From Prevotella sp. (GTDB lineage Bacteria; Bacteroidota; Bacteroidia; Bacteroidales; Bacteroidaceae): DNA of 64,000 nt. Positions 1 through 8,689 of the stretch are shown here, piece by piece. Within the stretch, counting starts at the first letter, position 1. Every line of letters starts with the position of its first letter. The notes under the pieces are model-generated. The model made no database searches. It had not been told where the DNA came from and saw only the letters and a program-made list of their open reading frames with translations. Position numbers and translations under genes: made by a program. Where the stretch lies: the NCBI GenBank assembly GCA_016291495.1, contig JAEEXI010000005.1, positions 1 through 64,000 on the forward strand, in the 5' to 3' direction.

Positions 1-739
1 AGAAGTTGTAAACAACGGTAGCAACCCAAGAGGTCAAGATACCAGATGCTGTGTTCACAAGAGCCTCAGAAATACCGGCAGACAGAGCCATAGAGTCAGC
101 ACCACCACCAGCAGACAGAGCCTGGAATGATCCGATCATACCGAGCACAGTACCGAACAGAGCGGTCAGGGTACCCAGAGATACGATGGTAGCAACCATA
201 GGCATGTTCATCTGAAGGGTAGGCATCTCCAGCTGAGTAGCCTCCTCGTGAGCCTGAGAGATCTTAGCGATCTTGGCAGCCTTCTTCAAAGTGTCGTCAG
301 TCTCAACAGTCTGATACATGTTGATGGAAGCCAGCACGACGTTACCTACAGAACCCTGCATCTTGTTGCAGAGATCCTTAGCCTTAGCAAAGTCCTGAGC
401 CTTGATGGCAGCCTTTACATCAGCTGTGAACTTAGCCAGATTGATCTTACCAGAAGCGGTCTTGATAGCGAAGAAACGCTCGATACCGAGGCAGATAACG
501 GTGAAGAGCAGGGTAAGGATCAGACCTACGACGAAACCTCCCTTATACACTGTTCCGAGAAGGTTTGCGGGATGTCCGCTGCGGTCGCCACCGATGAAGT
601 TGTCGGGGTTACCCATGACGAAGTACCAAACACTGTAACCTGCGATAGCGCAGATAACGAGGATAATCCATGCAGCTTTTACACCCTGGAAGCCCGAATT
701 CTTTTTGGCTGGGGCTGCAGCCTTTGTTGTTGTTGCCAT
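1..739 (-). CDS. exbB: MotA/TolQ/ExbB-family proton channel protein, partial at the left window edge
   Basis: The reading frame is open from an ATG at 737-739 to the window edge, giving 246 codons without the stop. The N-terminus is a short Ala/Lys/Thr-rich cytoplasmic tail, then a first membrane segment at about residues 21-37 (AAWIILVICAIAG). A second segment follows near residues 65-85, and a long cytoplasmic loop contains KAAIKAQDFAKAKDLC. The conserved ExbB/TolQ core (MPMVATIVSLGTLTALFGTVLGMIGSF, here given in part: LGTLTALFGTVLGMIGSFQA) is present, as is the start of the last helix. The family forms the inner-membrane proton channel that energises TonB- or Tol-dependent outer-membrane processes with ExbD/TolR. 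The partner genes should lie just beyond the left edge. The assignment to ExbB rather than TolQ or a gliding-type homologue is not resolved. Confidence 0.85.
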   Translation of the reverse strand, partial: MATTTKAAAPAKKNSGFQGVKAAWIILVICAIAGYSVWYFVMGNPDNFIGGDRSGHPANLLGTVYKGGFVVGLILTLLFTVICLGIERFFAIKTASGKINLAKFTADVKAAIKAQDFAKAKDLCNKMQGSVGNVVLASINMYQTVETDDTLKKAAKIAKISQAHEEATQLEMPTLQMNMPMVATIVSLGTLTALFGTVLGMIGSFQALSAGGGADSMALSAGISEALVNTASGILTSWVATVVYNF

Positions 740-861
740 AAAATTGTAAGTTTAAAATTTTAGTTATTAAATGAATTAAGTTTGTTATATGTTTCTGTTT
801 TAACGTTAATTGCCTTGCTCTTAGTATGTGAGAATTGAGAATCCCCACACCTATCTTTCGG

Positions 862-893
862 CAAAGATAACAATTTACGGCGTTTAAAACGCC
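862..893 (-). promoter_or_regulatory. exbB promoter with overlapping palindromes
   Basis: A Bacteroidota -7 box TATCTTTG reads on the minus strand at 869-862. It would start transcription about 120 nt before the exbB ATG. A 7-bp-arm palindrome (GGCGTTT-A-AAACGCC, 879-893) covers the position expected for the -33 element, and the -7 box is itself half of a TATCTTT/AAAGATA dyad. No convincing TTTG -33 is seen, so an activator or repressor site is possible. Confidence 0.45.
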
Positions 894-928
894 CATTTAA
901 GAACTTTTAACTTGATATTCGTCAAATT

Positions 929-2125
929 TTAATGAAGAAGTGCCAATACGTCTTTGATTCGGCGCATTGCCTCGACGATATTCTCGTCACTGGTAGCATA
1001 GCTCATGCGGAAGCAGTCCGGGTCTCCGAAAGCGTCTCCGCCCACTGTTGCCACGTGTCCTTTTTCCAACAGGTACATGGCTAAATCGGTGGAGTTTCCG
1101 ATGGTTTCGCCATCGGGGGTCTTCTTGCCGTAGAAACTGCTGCACTTGGGGAACAGGTAGAAGGCTCCTTCGGGTACGTTGACCTCCAAGCCGGGAATGT
1201 CCTTGGCGAGCTTGACAATCAGGTCGCGACGGCGCTCAAAGGCCTTACGCATCTCCTCTACACACTCCTGGCTAGAGGTATAGGCAAACTCAGCAGCCTT
1301 CTGGCTGACAGAGCAGGGGCCGCTGGTATACTGACCCTGCAGTTTGTTGCATCCCTTGACAATCCATTCGGGGGCTGCGATATAGCCGATACGCCAGCCT
1401 GTCATGGCATAGGCCTTGCTGACACCGTTGACGATGATACTACGCTCCTTCATGTCAGGGAACTGGGCGATACTCTCATGTTTGCCGACATAGTTGATGT
1501 GCTCGTATATCTCGTCAGCAAGCACAAACAGATCGTCATGCTTCTTGATGACATTAGCCAGTCCTTCCAGTTCCGCCTTGTTATAGACACTTCCCGTAGG
1601 GTTGCTGGGGGAACAGAGGATGAGCAGACGTGTCTTGGGCGTAATGGCGGCCTCCAGTTGCTCTGGGGTTATCTTGAAGTTCTGTTCAAAGCCGGCCTCG
1701 ATAATCACGGGTTTTCCGCCAGCCAGCAGTGCCATCTGCGGATAGCTGACCCAGTAGGGAGCGGGGATAATGACCTCGTCGCCAGGGTTGACCAATGCCA
1801 TAACGGTATTGCAGACACTTTGCTTGGCACCGTTGGATACCAATATCTCAGAAGGCTGATAGTGCAGGTGGTTCTCACGTTCCAGTTTACGGGTAATCGC
1901 CTGACGCAGGTCGGGATATCCTGGTACAGGTGAATATTTCGAGAAATTCTCGTCGATAGCCAGCTTGGCAGCCTGCTTGATATGATCGGGGGTATTGAAG
2001 TCTGGTTCTCCAACACTCATGTTGATGACGTCAATGCCTTGCGCCTTCATTTCAGAACTCTTCTGTGACATCGCCAGCGTTGCCGAAGGTGCCAGTCGTT
2101 GCAAACGGTCAGATAATTGTGCCAT
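929..2125 (-). CDS. aspC: Pyridoxal-phosphate-dependent aminotransferase, aspartate aminotransferase family (class I/II)
   Basis: This is a 398-residue fold-type I aminotransferase, most like the bacterial Igamma aspartate aminotransferases that interconvert aspartate/2-oxoglutarate and oxaloacetate/glutamate in the cytoplasm. Visible landmarks are SVGEPDFNTP near the N-terminus, the SPSNPTG motif (Asn175), LADEIYEH with the ring-nitrogen Asp204, and SKAYAMTGWRIGY with the Schiff-base lysine Lys237. A C-terminal CFRMSYA carries the arginine expected to bind substrate carboxylate. The ATG at 2125 has its own upstream -7 box (2161-2154), so it is probably transcribed separately from ribBA. Substrate preference (aspartate versus aromatic or prephenate) cannot be read from the sequence. 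Confidence 0.92.
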   Translation of the reverse strand: MAQLSDRLQRLAPSATLAMSQKSSEMKAQGIDVINMSVGEPDFNTPDHIKQAAKLAIDENFSKYSPVPGYPDLRQAITRKLERENHLHYQPSEILVSNGAKQSVCNTVMALVNPGDEVIIPAPYWVSYPQMALLAGGKPVIIEAGFEQNFKITPEQLEAAITPKTRLLILCSPSNPTGSVYNKAELEGLANVIKKHDDLFVLADEIYEHINYVGKHESIAQFPDMKERSIIVNGVSKAYAMTGWRIGYIAAPEWIVKGCNKLQGQYTSGPCSVSQKAAEFAYTSSQECVEEMRKAFERRRDLIVKLAKDIPGLEVNVPEGAFYLFPKCSSFYGKKTPDGETIGNSTDLAMYLLEKGHVATVGGDAFGDPDCFRMSYATSDENIVEAMRRIKDVLALLH

Positions 2126-2153
2126 ATTGTTTAATAGTGTTTATAATTGGCTG

Positions 2154-2161
2154 CAAAAGTA
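2154..2161 (-). promoter_or_regulatory. Probable aspC promoter -7 box
   Basis: TACTTTTG on the minus strand fits TAnnTTTG and lies 28 nt before the aspC ATG. The upstream -33 region is occupied by a GTGAAGA heptad array and shows no clear TTTG. Confidence 0.5.
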
Positions 2162-2171
2162 CAAATTTTAA

Positions 2172-2199
2172 GTGAAAAGTGAAGAGTGAAGAGTGAAGA
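2172..2199. repeat. Period-7 tandem array (GTGAAGA, 4 units)
   Basis: Four adjacent heptads read GTGAAAA then GTGAAGA three times. They lie between ribBA and aspC, upstream of the aspC -7 box. Confidence 0.85.
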
Positions 2200-2252
2200 A
2201 TTTGCTTCCGCTCTTCATTTTTTTATCTTTTTCACATTTACACCTTTTTCAC

Positions 2253-2301
2253 TCTCACCTCTCACCTCTCACCTCTTACCTCTTACCTCTTACCTCTTAC
2301 T
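2253..2301. repeat. Period-7 tandem array (TCTCACC/TCTTACC, 7 units)
   Basis: Seven contiguous heptads: TCTCACC three times, TCTTACC three times, and one TCTTACT. Read on the minus strand this is GGTAAGA/GGTGAGA. The TAA at 2299-2297 that ends ribBA is part of the first unit on that strand. Confidence 0.92.
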
Positions 2302-3508
2302 TCAAATGAAGCGTATGCCCCATCCGGTTCTTCTTGGTTTCCAGATAGCGTAAGTTATAGGGATTGGGAGTGACCTCAATAGGAACGTTCTCCACAATTT
2401 CCAGTCCGTAAGCCTCCAGACCCACACGCTTGACAGGGTTGTTGGTCAGTAGCCGCATCTTATGAACTCCCAGGTGGCGCAGCATCTGTGCCCCGCAGCC
2501 GTAGTCGCGTTCGTCGGGCTTGAAACCAAGGTGTACATTGGCATCTACCGTGTCGAGTCCTTCTTCCTGCAGTTTATAGGCGGCAATCTTATTCATCAGT
2601 CCGATACCCCTGCCTTCCTGCTGCATATAGATGACGATTCCCTTGCCTTCTTTCTCAATGGTCTGCATGGCCTTATGCAGCTGCTCACCGCAGTCGCAGC
2701 GTTTCGATCCGAAGATGTCGCCTGTCATACACGACGAGTGGACACGTACCAGGATGGGCTCGTCCTCTTTCCATTCCCCCTTGATGAGAGCCATGTGCTC
2801 CAGTCCGTTGCTGACCTGCCGGAAGGGAATCAGCTTGAAGTGTCCGTAGTCCGTGGGCATCTCTACCTCTTCTCCCACCTCTATCAGGGATTCTTTCTTC
2901 AGGCGGTAGGCTATCATGTCCTTGATGCTGATGATTTTCATGTCATACTGCCGGGCAAACTCCATCAGTTGCGGCAGACGGGCCATCGTGCCGTCGTCGT
3001 TCATGATTTCCATGAGTGCGCCGGCGGGGTAGAGCCCTGACAGCTTACAGAGGTCGATGGCTGCTTCTGTATGTCCGCTTCGGCGCAACACACCATTGTC
3101 CTGGGCATAGAGCGGATTCACATGTCCTGGTCGTCCGAAGGTCTTGGGCGTCGAGGTGGGATCGGCCAATGCCTTGATGGTAGCGGCACGGTCGTGGGCG
3201 GAAACGCCTGTCGAGCACCCTTCAATCTTATCTATCGTCACTGTGAAGGGAGTGCCTAGCAGCGAGGTATTGTCCTGTACCTGATGGGGCAGGTCGAGTT
3301 CCATGCTGCGGCTGATGGTGACGGGTGCACAAAGCAGTCCCCGGGCGTTCTTCAGCATGAAATTCACCATTTCGGGGGTGATTTTCTCGGCCGCACAGAT
3401 GAGGTCGCCCTCATTCTCACGGTCTTCGTCATCCACCACAATCACAAACTTTCCTTCGCGGAAATCGTCCAAAGCCTCTTCGATGGTATTTAGTTTGAAA
3501 TTCTCCAT
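2297..3508 (-). CDS. ribBA: Bifunctional 3,4-dihydroxy-2-butanone 4-phosphate synthase / GTP cyclohydrolase II
   Basis: The 403 residues hold both first-step enzymes of riboflavin synthesis. The RibB half (about 1-205) turns ribulose 5-phosphate into dihydroxybutanone phosphate and formate; it shows [11 protein letters not shown] near residues 26-36 and RSGHTEAA near 143-150. The RibA half (about 206-403) opens GTP; it shows the zinc site in [20 protein letters not shown] with Cys260, Cys271 and Cys273. It follows lptF by 22 bp on the same strand and is probably co-transcribed with it. The last codons lead directly into a GGTAAGA heptad array that provides the TAA stop. Confidence 0.97.
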   Translation of the reverse strand: MENFKLNTIEEALDDFREGKFVIVVDDEDRENEGDLICAAEKITPEMVNFMLKNARGLLCAPVTISRSMELDLPHQVQDNTSLLGTPFTVTIDKIEGCSTGVSAHDRAATIKALADPTSTPKTFGRPGHVNPLYAQDNGVLRRSGHTEAAIDLCKLSGLYPAGALMEIMNDDGTMARLPQLMEFARQYDMKIISIKDMIAYRLKKESLIEVGEEVEMPTDYGHFKLIPFRQVSNGLEHMALIKGEWKEDEPILVRVHSSCMTGDIFGSKRCDCGEQLHKAMQTIEKEGKGIVIYMQQEGRGIGLMNKIAAYKLQEEGLDTVDANVHLGFKPDERDYGCGAQMLRHLGVHKMRLLTNNPVKRVGLEAYGLEIVENVPIEVTPNPYNLRYLETKKNRMGHTLHLK

Positions 3509-3530
3509 ATGCTTAATTAGTTATTATACC

Positions 3531-5516
3531 TTATTTATTATTGTCATGGTCAATGTTACGCAGCAGCTCGATAATGAACGGTGTCTTCTCCAGTTCCTCC
3601 AAGGTTGATGGCGTAGAGGGAACAATCACGGAGATACGTTTGACAACCTGTTGGTTGGTGTCCAGAATCATATACAGGTCCTTGCGCAGGCGCAGTCGGA
3701 AGCGACACATTCTTAGATAGAAGAACACACCTGTGGGCAGGAAGAGTCCGGTGATGATGTTCAGCCACTTCCGGCGGAACGGACGGGTATGGGCATGGGT
3801 CGCCACCAATGGGTAGCGATTCAGGTAAGCCAGAATCTGACGGTCCCTGGTGTTGGCAAGGTCCTCGATGGTCTCCTCCAGCTCTCCCACGATGCGCTCG
3901 ATGGTCTGGTCGTCGCCAGGACGGAAGAATACCTTGATGGGATTAGGCAGGTGCAACAGCTCGTGCTCTGAGATGTATTGCTTGATTTCCTCACTGATAC
4001 GCAGCAGATGATATGAGTCAGCCATGTAGATGGGGTCCTCGATGATGACTTCTTTGCTGCTGAGGTGCCGTTTGTCACGAAGTCCGAGCATACGGAAGAG
4101 CAACTGCTTGTAGAGGTCGATATTGAACACGACGGAGTCGTTGTTGGCCTTGTAGGTGAAGAAGACGGCAATAGGTGTTAGCGTACAGGTACCCAGCAGC
4201 TTGCCGAACCACACCGTCCAGATGTTGTCGCGTGCCATTCTCATACCGCTATTCTCCAGGATGTAGTAGATGATAAACACCAATACGGAGATGATGACGG
4301 GTACACCGAGTCCTCCCTTTCGGATAATGGCACCCAACGGAGCACCGATAAAGAAGAATATCAGACAAGAGAGCGACAGCGTCACCTTGTTGATGGCCTC
4401 AATCATGTGCAGGCGCTCGTTGTGGTTCAGGGCATCGGAATAGCTACCCTTGAACTCCAGGTCGGTCGATGCGATTTGGGCATCATTGACCGCCATCTTC
4501 ATGACGTTCTGTTTGACCTCGGGCGACAGCTTCTTGTAAATGGAGTCAAAGTTGATGATGTCTTTCTGCACCTCCTCCCTTGCCTTGAGGGAGTCGCTCT
4601 TGCTGATGGTGGGAAGATAGAATCCCACCTGCTTGGCCTCGTTGTAGAACTGGTGTCCTACGGAGTCGTTGAACTCACGGATGGAATCCAGGTCGTGCAG
4701 AATCTTGCCCATACTCTTTGAACGGGCATCACTGGCTACCCAGCCGGCCTCCTGCATGTTGAAGCCTCCGTCAAAGTCGAGTACGATGCGCTTGTTCGAG
4801 AAAGTCTCCCTTCGATAGGGCACATTGGCAGAGCCGGCCACATCTTGGGAACGCATATTCTCAAACCACTCACCGCTGTAGAGCGTCAGTATCAGGTGTT
4901 TCTTCTCCTCTGTCGTCTGCATCTTTCCTGAGTCGGCAAGGATGACGGCGGCATCCTCGTAGCCTCCGTTCATACGGTAGATCATGATGCCATAGAGCAT
5001 ACCCGTTTCCATTTCCTTCTTCTGCACGTAGAGGTTCGAACCGCTGATGCCGTCGTAGAAGATGCCCTCGGGAATCTCCACCTCAGGGTTCTTCTGCTGC
5101 ATGGAGATCAGCAACTGGCGGAAGGAAATAAACGATCGGGGACCGATGACCTCCTGGAAATAGAAGGAGATGCCGGAGACGATGATGACAATGACAATCA
5201 GCGAGCGCATTGACTGCAGCAAGGAGATACCAGCCGACTTGATGGCGGTCAGTTCCGAACTTTCTCCCAGGTTTCCGAAGGCAATCAGCGAACTGAGCAG
5301 GATGGCGAGGGGAAAGGCCTGGGGCATCAGCATCAGTCCCATATACCAGAAGAACTGCGCCAGCACCTCCAGCGAGAGACCTTTACCGATCAGCTCGTCC
5401 ACATAACGCCATAGGAACTGCATCATCAGCACAAACTGACAGATGAAGAACGTTCCGATGAAAAGCAGTCCGAACTGCTTAATAATGAATATGTCTAATT
5501 TCTTGATGCGAAACAT
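3531..5516 (-). CDS. LptF/LptG-family permease (YjgP/YjgQ) of lipopolysaccharide export, long form
   Basis: The 661-residue product starts [15 protein letters not shown] after its Met and has three N-terminal membrane helices. A long periplasmic beta-rich domain follows (about 140-370), then three more helices including [23 protein letters not shown], the LptF/G signature. A charged cytoplasmic C-terminal region of some 200 residues ends with another hydrophobic stretch. LptF/G are the membrane halves of the ABC exporter that moves LPS from inner to outer membrane with LptB. The ATG at 5516 is preferred over one at 5540 because the -7 box TACCTTTG at 5549-5542 would place the upstream ATG at or before the transcription start. 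Enterobacterial LptF/G are about 360 residues, so the C-terminal extension is a notable difference; such long forms appear usual in Bacteroidota. Confidence 0.87.
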   Translation of the reverse strand: MFRIKKLDIFIIKQFGLLFIGTFFICQFVLMMQFLWRYVDELIGKGLSLEVLAQFFWYMGLMLMPQAFPLAILLSSLIAFGNLGESSELTAIKSAGISLLQSMRSLIVIVIIVSGISFYFQEVIGPRSFISFRQLLISMQQKNPEVEIPEGIFYDGISGSNLYVQKKEMETGMLYGIMIYRMNGGYEDAAVILADSGKMQTTEEKKHLILTLYSGEWFENMRSQDVAGSANVPYRRETFSNKRIVLDFDGGFNMQEAGWVASDARSKSMGKILHDLDSIREFNDSVGHQFYNEAKQVGFYLPTISKSDSLKAREEVQKDIINFDSIYKKLSPEVKQNVMKMAVNDAQIASTDLEFKGSYSDALNHNERLHMIEAINKVTLSLSCLIFFFIGAPLGAIIRKGGLGVPVIISVLVFIIYYILENSGMRMARDNIWTVWFGKLLGTCTLTPIAVFFTYKANNDSVVFNIDLYKQLLFRMLGLRDKRHLSSKEVIIEDPIYMADSYHLLRISEEIKQYISEHELLHLPNPIKVFFRPGDDQTIERIVGELEETIEDLANTRDRQILAYLNRYPLVATHAHTRPFRRKWLNIITGLFLPTGVFFYLRMCRFRLRLRKDLYMILDTNQQVVKRISVIVPSTPSTLEELEKTPFIIELLRNIDHDNNK

Positions 5517-5541
5517 GGACGACATGCACTCTATGAGCATG

Positions 5542-5549
5542 CAAAGGTA
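5542..5549 (-). promoter_or_regulatory. lptF-ribBA promoter -7 box
   Basis: TACCTTTG followed by CA on the minus strand is a perfect TAnnTTTG box. It leaves a leader of about 20 nt before the ATG at 5516. Confidence 0.65.
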
Positions 5550-5596
5550 CGACTAAGTCGGCAAAAAACCAAGAGAATCGCAAGTTTTTTGATGAC

Positions 5597-6004
5597 TTAT
5601 AACAGAAAACCGCTGACGCGATGCAACCGCTCCATATTGGCATCCCAGAGCCCTTTCAGGTCTTCTATGTCCTCCGGGTCGGCATAGTCGGTAATCAGGA
5701 GATTCAGATTCCCTGTCAGCTCACTCTGCTCGATGCGCATCTCCCAGTAGGCATCAGGGTCATCCTCCTGATAGTCCCATTTCAGCTTGATATGGCTGTA
5801 TTTCTCCAGTTCCAAGACCCTTGAGACTTTGGTGTCCCGTTCTGTCCACGGATGCCCCCATGTGAAGGTCATCTCTTCTCCGTTCTCTATCACCACGTCA
5901 GCAAGCCATTTTTGCAGGCCCGCAGCATTGCTGATCATGTCCCATACGATTTTGGAAGACTTGGCGGATAATGGGTATTCCTTCTTTAGAATCTGTTTCT
6001 GCAT
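5597..6004 (-). CDS. START/SRPBCC-like domain protein
   Basis: This 135-residue protein (start at ATG 6004) has the layout of a small Bet v1/START-like fold. It opens with a beta strand and helix (KKEYPLSAKSSKIVWDMISNA), then AAGLQKWLADVV as seen after the first helix of AHSA1-like proteins. Several strands follow (EEMTFTWGHPW, SHIKLKWDYQ, YWEMRIEQSE), and a long C-terminal helix ends LHRVSGFLL. Members of this conserved Bacteroidota family have no established function and probably bind a hydrophobic ligand or a protein partner. A TATTTTTG box at 6037-6030 supports the ATG at 6004 over an in-frame upstream start at 6058, which would lie upstream of the promoter. Confidence 0.75.
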   Translation of the reverse strand: MQKQILKKEYPLSAKSSKIVWDMISNAAGLQKWLADVVIENGEEMTFTWGHPWTERDTKVSRVLELEKYSHIKLKWDYQEDDPDAYWEMRIEQSELTGNLNLLITDYADPEDIEDLKGLWDANMERLHRVSGFLL

Positions 6005-6029
6005 ATCCCAATAGGTTAGTTTCTGCCTA

Positions 6030-6037
6030 CAAAAATA
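6030..6037 (-). promoter_or_regulatory. -7 box of the START-like gene
   Basis: TATTTTTG on the minus strand lies 26 nt from the ATG at 6004. It diverges from the tRNA-Met promoter. Confidence 0.55.
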
Positions 6038-6076
6038 CAAAAAATATTCGAAACTCAAAGTTTTTTCAAGAAAAAG

Positions 6077-6108
6077 TTTTGCGAATTAAAAAGTTTATAT
6101 TACCTTTG
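6077..6108 (+). promoter_or_regulatory. tRNA-Met promoter
   Basis: TTTTG at 6077-6081, a 19-bp spacer, and TACCTTTG at 6101-6108 make a complete -33/-7 pair. The sequence continues GCACCCGATTT, a continuation shared with other strong promoters in this window. Confidence 0.8.
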
Positions 6109-6140
6109 CACCCGATTTCAGAGGAATCACCCTCTGTGAT

Positions 6141-6214
6141 GGCGGGATAGCTCAGCTGGTTAGAGCGCATGATTCATAATCATGAGGTCCCCAGTTCAAT
6201 CCTGGGTCCCGCTA
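6141..6214 (+). tRNA. tRNA-Met (anticodon CAT)
   Basis: A 74-nt cloverleaf can be drawn. The acceptor GGCGGGA pairs with TCCCGCT (first pair G-T) and the discriminator is A. The D-arm has AGCTGGTTAGA, the anticodon stem CATGA/TCATG encloses loop TTCATAA with CAT at 6175-6177, and the T-arm is CCCAG-TTCAATC-CTGGG. CCA is not encoded. The CAT anticodon also occurs in initiator and lysidine-modified Ile tRNAs. The G1-T72 pair and overall resemblance favour elongator Met, but this cannot be settled by eye. Confidence 0.85.
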
Positions 6215-6215
6215 C

Positions 6216-6253
6216 AAAAAAGTCCTTGTGGACATTTCCGCAGGGGCTTTTTT
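6216..6253 (+). terminator. Intrinsic terminator after tRNA-Met
   Basis: AAAAAAGTCCTTGTGG pairs, with a few G-T pairs, with CCGCAGGGGCTTTTTT around a short loop, ending in a T run. Confidence 0.8.
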
Positions 6254-6330
6254 CATGTTAACGGTACTGCGAAACGGGTCTTAAATGGAAAATAAATTCC
6301 CATTATCTCCATTTAATCGAAATTTTGTAC

Positions 6331-6338
6331 TATCTTTG
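6331..6338 (+). promoter_or_regulatory. Promoter -7 box of the SpoIIE phosphatase gene
   Basis: TATCTTTG followed by CTCCCGAAT resembles the extended -7 sequences of the tRNA and purH promoters. It lies 24 nt before the ATG. Confidence 0.6.
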
Positions 6339-6361
6339 CTCCCGAATCGAATATTGTCATA

Positions 6362-7885
6362 ATGAACTCAAAAAGTATCAAGAGAAAAATCAAGGCCATG
6401 TGGATGAGCGTGGCACTCATCGTGGTGGCTGCTGTGCTGACGCAGCTCATCAGTTTCTATTCCTACACTTATACAAAGCGTACGGTGGAGTGGAAAACGA
6501 AAGAGCGGACACAACAGAACCTGAAGGAACTGGAGCGCATCAATGAGATGAAGGCGCGCGTGGAGACAGCAGTCACGGCGAACATCGGTACGGTGGAGGG
6601 AAGCTTGAAGAATCCAAATAGCCTCTACGATATATGTGCTAACCTCGTAGGCCGTAACAAACACGTCATCGGGAGCGCAGTGGCCCTGAAGCCGGGCTTC
6701 GTCGCACAGGCCGACTACAACAATGGGGCCTTTGCCGCCTTTGCTTTCCAGACCAGCGACAACGCTCAGGTCAGGACGAAACAGCTGCCATACGACTATG
6801 AGAAGTCGGAATGGTATGAGCACCCGATGAAAAATAACTGCATTTGGTGGAGCCAGCCCTACCGCGATACGGGTGGCTCGGACATGCTAATCTATACGTT
6901 CTCGGCACCACTACATGACTACAAGAACGAATGCATCGGCGTGTTTACCGCCGACGTCAACTATGAGGAGATGGTGTTTCGCACGGGCGACGAGGAAGCC
7001 GACTACCAACGCCTGGGTATGTGGATACTGCTGTCACAACTGCTCTGCATCGCACTCATCGTGATTATCGTGTGGCGCTCGGCCAGCAGCATACGTCGTG
7101 TGAACAAGCTGATGACGGATCAAGAGCTGATGAACCGGGAATTGAAGATAGCCGGTGACATCCAGCGGTCGATGCTGCCGACGACGCAGGTGTATGAAAA
7201 TAAGAAACACCATCTCGACATCGGGGTGAACCTGCTCAGTGCCTCGGACATCAGCGCTGATTTCTATGACTATTTCTACACCAGCCACTCGCTGGTGTTC
7301 TGCCTGGGTGACGTGCCGGGGTCGAACGTCAGGGCATCGCTGATGATGGCTGTCGTCCGTAGCGTGTTCCGCACGGCGGCAACCGCTGCCGAAGACGCTG
7401 CAGAGAGTATCTCGCCGGTAACCGTCGTCAAGGCGATGAATCGCTCGTTCTGCTCCATGCTGGACAACCAGATGTTTACCACCTTGCTCGTGGGTGTCCT
7501 TGACCTCAATACGATGCAACTTACCTATTGTAACGCCGGCCACCCCTGTCCCGTGGTGCTCAGTCCGAAAAACGGCATCCGGCTGCTCTGCGTCAATCCG
7601 AACGTTCCCGTTGGTGTGGTGGATGACTATGAATTCAAAGAGGAATACGCCTCGCTCCTGACGGGCGACATGGTGTTCCTATACACGGACGGTCTAATAG
7701 AGACGGAGAATGCCACGCATGAGGTATTCGGCACGAAGCGCATGATGCTCTGTCTGGAGAAGTCGCTGGAGAACGGAGGAACTCCGGAGCAAATCATCGA
7801 GCGCATGACTAACAATGTGGAGAAATTCCGTGCTAATGCCGACCGCATTGACGATGCCGTGATGGTGGTCATCAAGACGCTGTAA
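6362..7885 (+). CDS. Membrane-anchored SpoIIE/RsbU-type PP2C serine phosphatase with extracytoplasmic sensor
   Basis: The 507 residues begin with a cytoplasmic basic tail and a helix at about 14-36. An extracytoplasmic region (about 40-215) follows, whose segments SAVALKPGF, EWYEHP and GVFTADVNYEEM look like a Cache/PDC sensor. A second helix is at 222-238, then a linker and a C-terminal PP2C-like phosphatase domain. Recognisable motifs are AGDIQRSMLPT at its start, ISADFYDYF, CLGDVPG, YCNAGHPCP, YTDGLIE and the terminal DDAVMVVI. RsbU-type enzymes dephosphorylate anti-anti-sigma or similar STAS partners in response to a stimulus. No partner switch gene is adjacent. The GDVPGSNVRAS segment departs from the common GDVPGHG.xAA form, but the acidic metal ligands appear kept. 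Confidence 0.88.
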   Translation: MNSKSIKRKIKAMWMSVALIVVAAVLTQLISFYSYTYTKRTVEWKTKERTQQNLKELERINEMKARVETAVTANIGTVEGSLKNPNSLYDICANLVGRNKHVIGSAVALKPGFVAQADYNNGAFAAFAFQTSDNAQVRTKQLPYDYEKSEWYEHPMKNNCIWWSQPYRDTGGSDMLIYTFSAPLHDYKNECIGVFTADVNYEEMVFRTGDEEADYQRLGMWILLSQLLCIALIVIIVWRSASSIRRVNKLMTDQELMNRELKIAGDIQRSMLPTTQVYENKKHHLDIGVNLLSASDISADFYDYFYTSHSLVFCLGDVPGSNVRASLMMAVVRSVFRTAATAAEDAAESISPVTVVKAMNRSFCSMLDNQMFTTLLVGVLDLNTMQLTYCNAGHPCPVVLSPKNGIRLLCVNPNVPVGVVDDYEFKEEYASLLTGDMVFLYTDGLIETENATHEVFGTKRMMLCLEKSLENGGTPEQIIERMTNNVEKFRANADRIDDAVMVVIKTL

Positions 7886-7948
7886 GCCTGCAGTAGCTGC
7901 AAGACATTCGCCGTTTGGATAAGCAACGATAAGTTGACGTACATTATT

Positions 7949-7974
7949 AATTTTCGCGTGCGAGAATTTTTTTT
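7949..7974 (+). terminator. Intrinsic terminator after the SpoIIE gene
   Basis: A stem ATTTTCG/CGAGAAT with a CGTG loop (7950-7967) runs into eight T residues. Confidence 0.7.
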
Positions 7975-8008
7975 CGTGAAAAGATGATGAAGTATGGCAG
8001 TTTTTTAG

Positions 8009-8016
8009 TACCTTTG
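8009..8016 (+). promoter_or_regulatory. purH-mreBCD operon promoter -7 box
   Basis: TACCTTTG followed by CATCCCGATTT is the extended -7 form seen at the tRNA-Met gene. The leader to the purH ATG is about 40 nt. No clear TTTG is seen at the -33 distance. Confidence 0.6.
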
Positions 8017-8058
8017 CATCCCGATTTTTAACGAAGGAAATTTATATAACGTTATATT

Positions 8059-8652
8059 ATGGCAGATACAAAAAAGATGAAGACAGCGCTCATCTCGGTG
8101 TTCCACAAGGATGGGCTGGAAGAGTTGTTGAAGAAACTGAACGACGAGGGCGTGAAGTTCTTGTCGACAGGTGGTACTCAGACATTTATTGAGAGTCTCG
8201 GCTATCAGTGCGAGAAGGTGGAGAACGTGACGACGTATCCCTCTATTCTGGGTGGCCGTGTGAAGACATTGCATCCGAAAGTGTTCGGAGGCATTCTGGG
8301 TCGCCGTGAGAACGAAGGCGACCGTGAGCAGATGGCTCAGTATGAGATTCCTGAGATTGACTTGGTGATTGTCGACCTCTATCCTTTTGAGCAGACGGTA
8401 GCCAGCGGTGCCTCTGAGGAGGATATCATCGAGAAGATTGATATCGGCGGCATCTCGCTGATTCGTGCAGGAGCGAAGAACTTCAACGATGTGGTCATCG
8501 TGCCCTCAAAGGCTGAGTATGGCATGCTGCTGGACATCCTGAACAAGCAGGGTGCAGAGACGACGAAGGCACAGCGCCGTGAGTTCGCTACCCGTGCCTT
8601 TGGCGTGTCGAGTCATTACGACACAGCTATTCACAACTGGTTTATGAAGTAA
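8059..8652 (+). CDS. purH: IMP cyclohydrolase domain of PurH, stand-alone
   Basis: The 197 residues match the N-terminal, methylglyoxal-synthase-like domain of PurH, which closes FAICAR to IMP in the last step of purine synthesis. Family features are KTALISVFHKDGLEELLKKL, LSTGGT, VTTYPSILGGRVKTLHPKV and VDLYPFEQTV, then DIGGISLIRAGAKNF and DVVIVPS. The protein stops at a proper TAA after HYDTAIHNWFMK, the point at which bifunctional PurH (about 510-530 residues) continues into the AICAR transformylase domain. No transformylase sequence follows, so that activity must be encoded elsewhere. The stop codon is the first bases of an AATTGA heptad array. It is first in the operon with the rod-shape genes. 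Confidence 0.9.
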   Translation: MADTKKMKTALISVFHKDGLEELLKKLNDEGVKFLSTGGTQTFIESLGYQCEKVENVTTYPSILGGRVKTLHPKVFGGILGRRENEGDREQMAQYEIPEIDLVIVDLYPFEQTVASGASEEDIIEKIDIGGISLIRAGAKNFNDVVIVPSKAEYGMLLDILNKQGAETTKAQRREFATRAFGVSSHYDTAIHNWFMK

Positions 8653-8684
8653 TTGAAAATTGAGAATTGATAATTGATAATTAA
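8650..8684. repeat. Period-7 tandem array (TAATTGA, 5 units) at the purH-mreB junction
   Basis: TAATTGA, AAATTGA, GAATTGA, TAATTGA and TAATTAA follow one another without gaps. The first TAA is the purH stop, and the array ends five bases before the mreB ATG. Confidence 0.88.
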
Positions 8685-8689
8685 GAAAG

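Noticed and set aside
248..763. Open frame of 171 codons on the plus strand across the exbB start
   Set aside because: The minus strand encodes an ExbB/TolQ protein with normal helices. The plus-strand frame is low-complexity and has no promoter.
6141..6214. tRNA-Ile (lysidine type) instead of tRNA-Met
   Set aside because: The anticodon CAT alone does not decide. The stem sequences resemble elongator Met tRNAs of the phylum, but this remains a caveat rather than a separate call.
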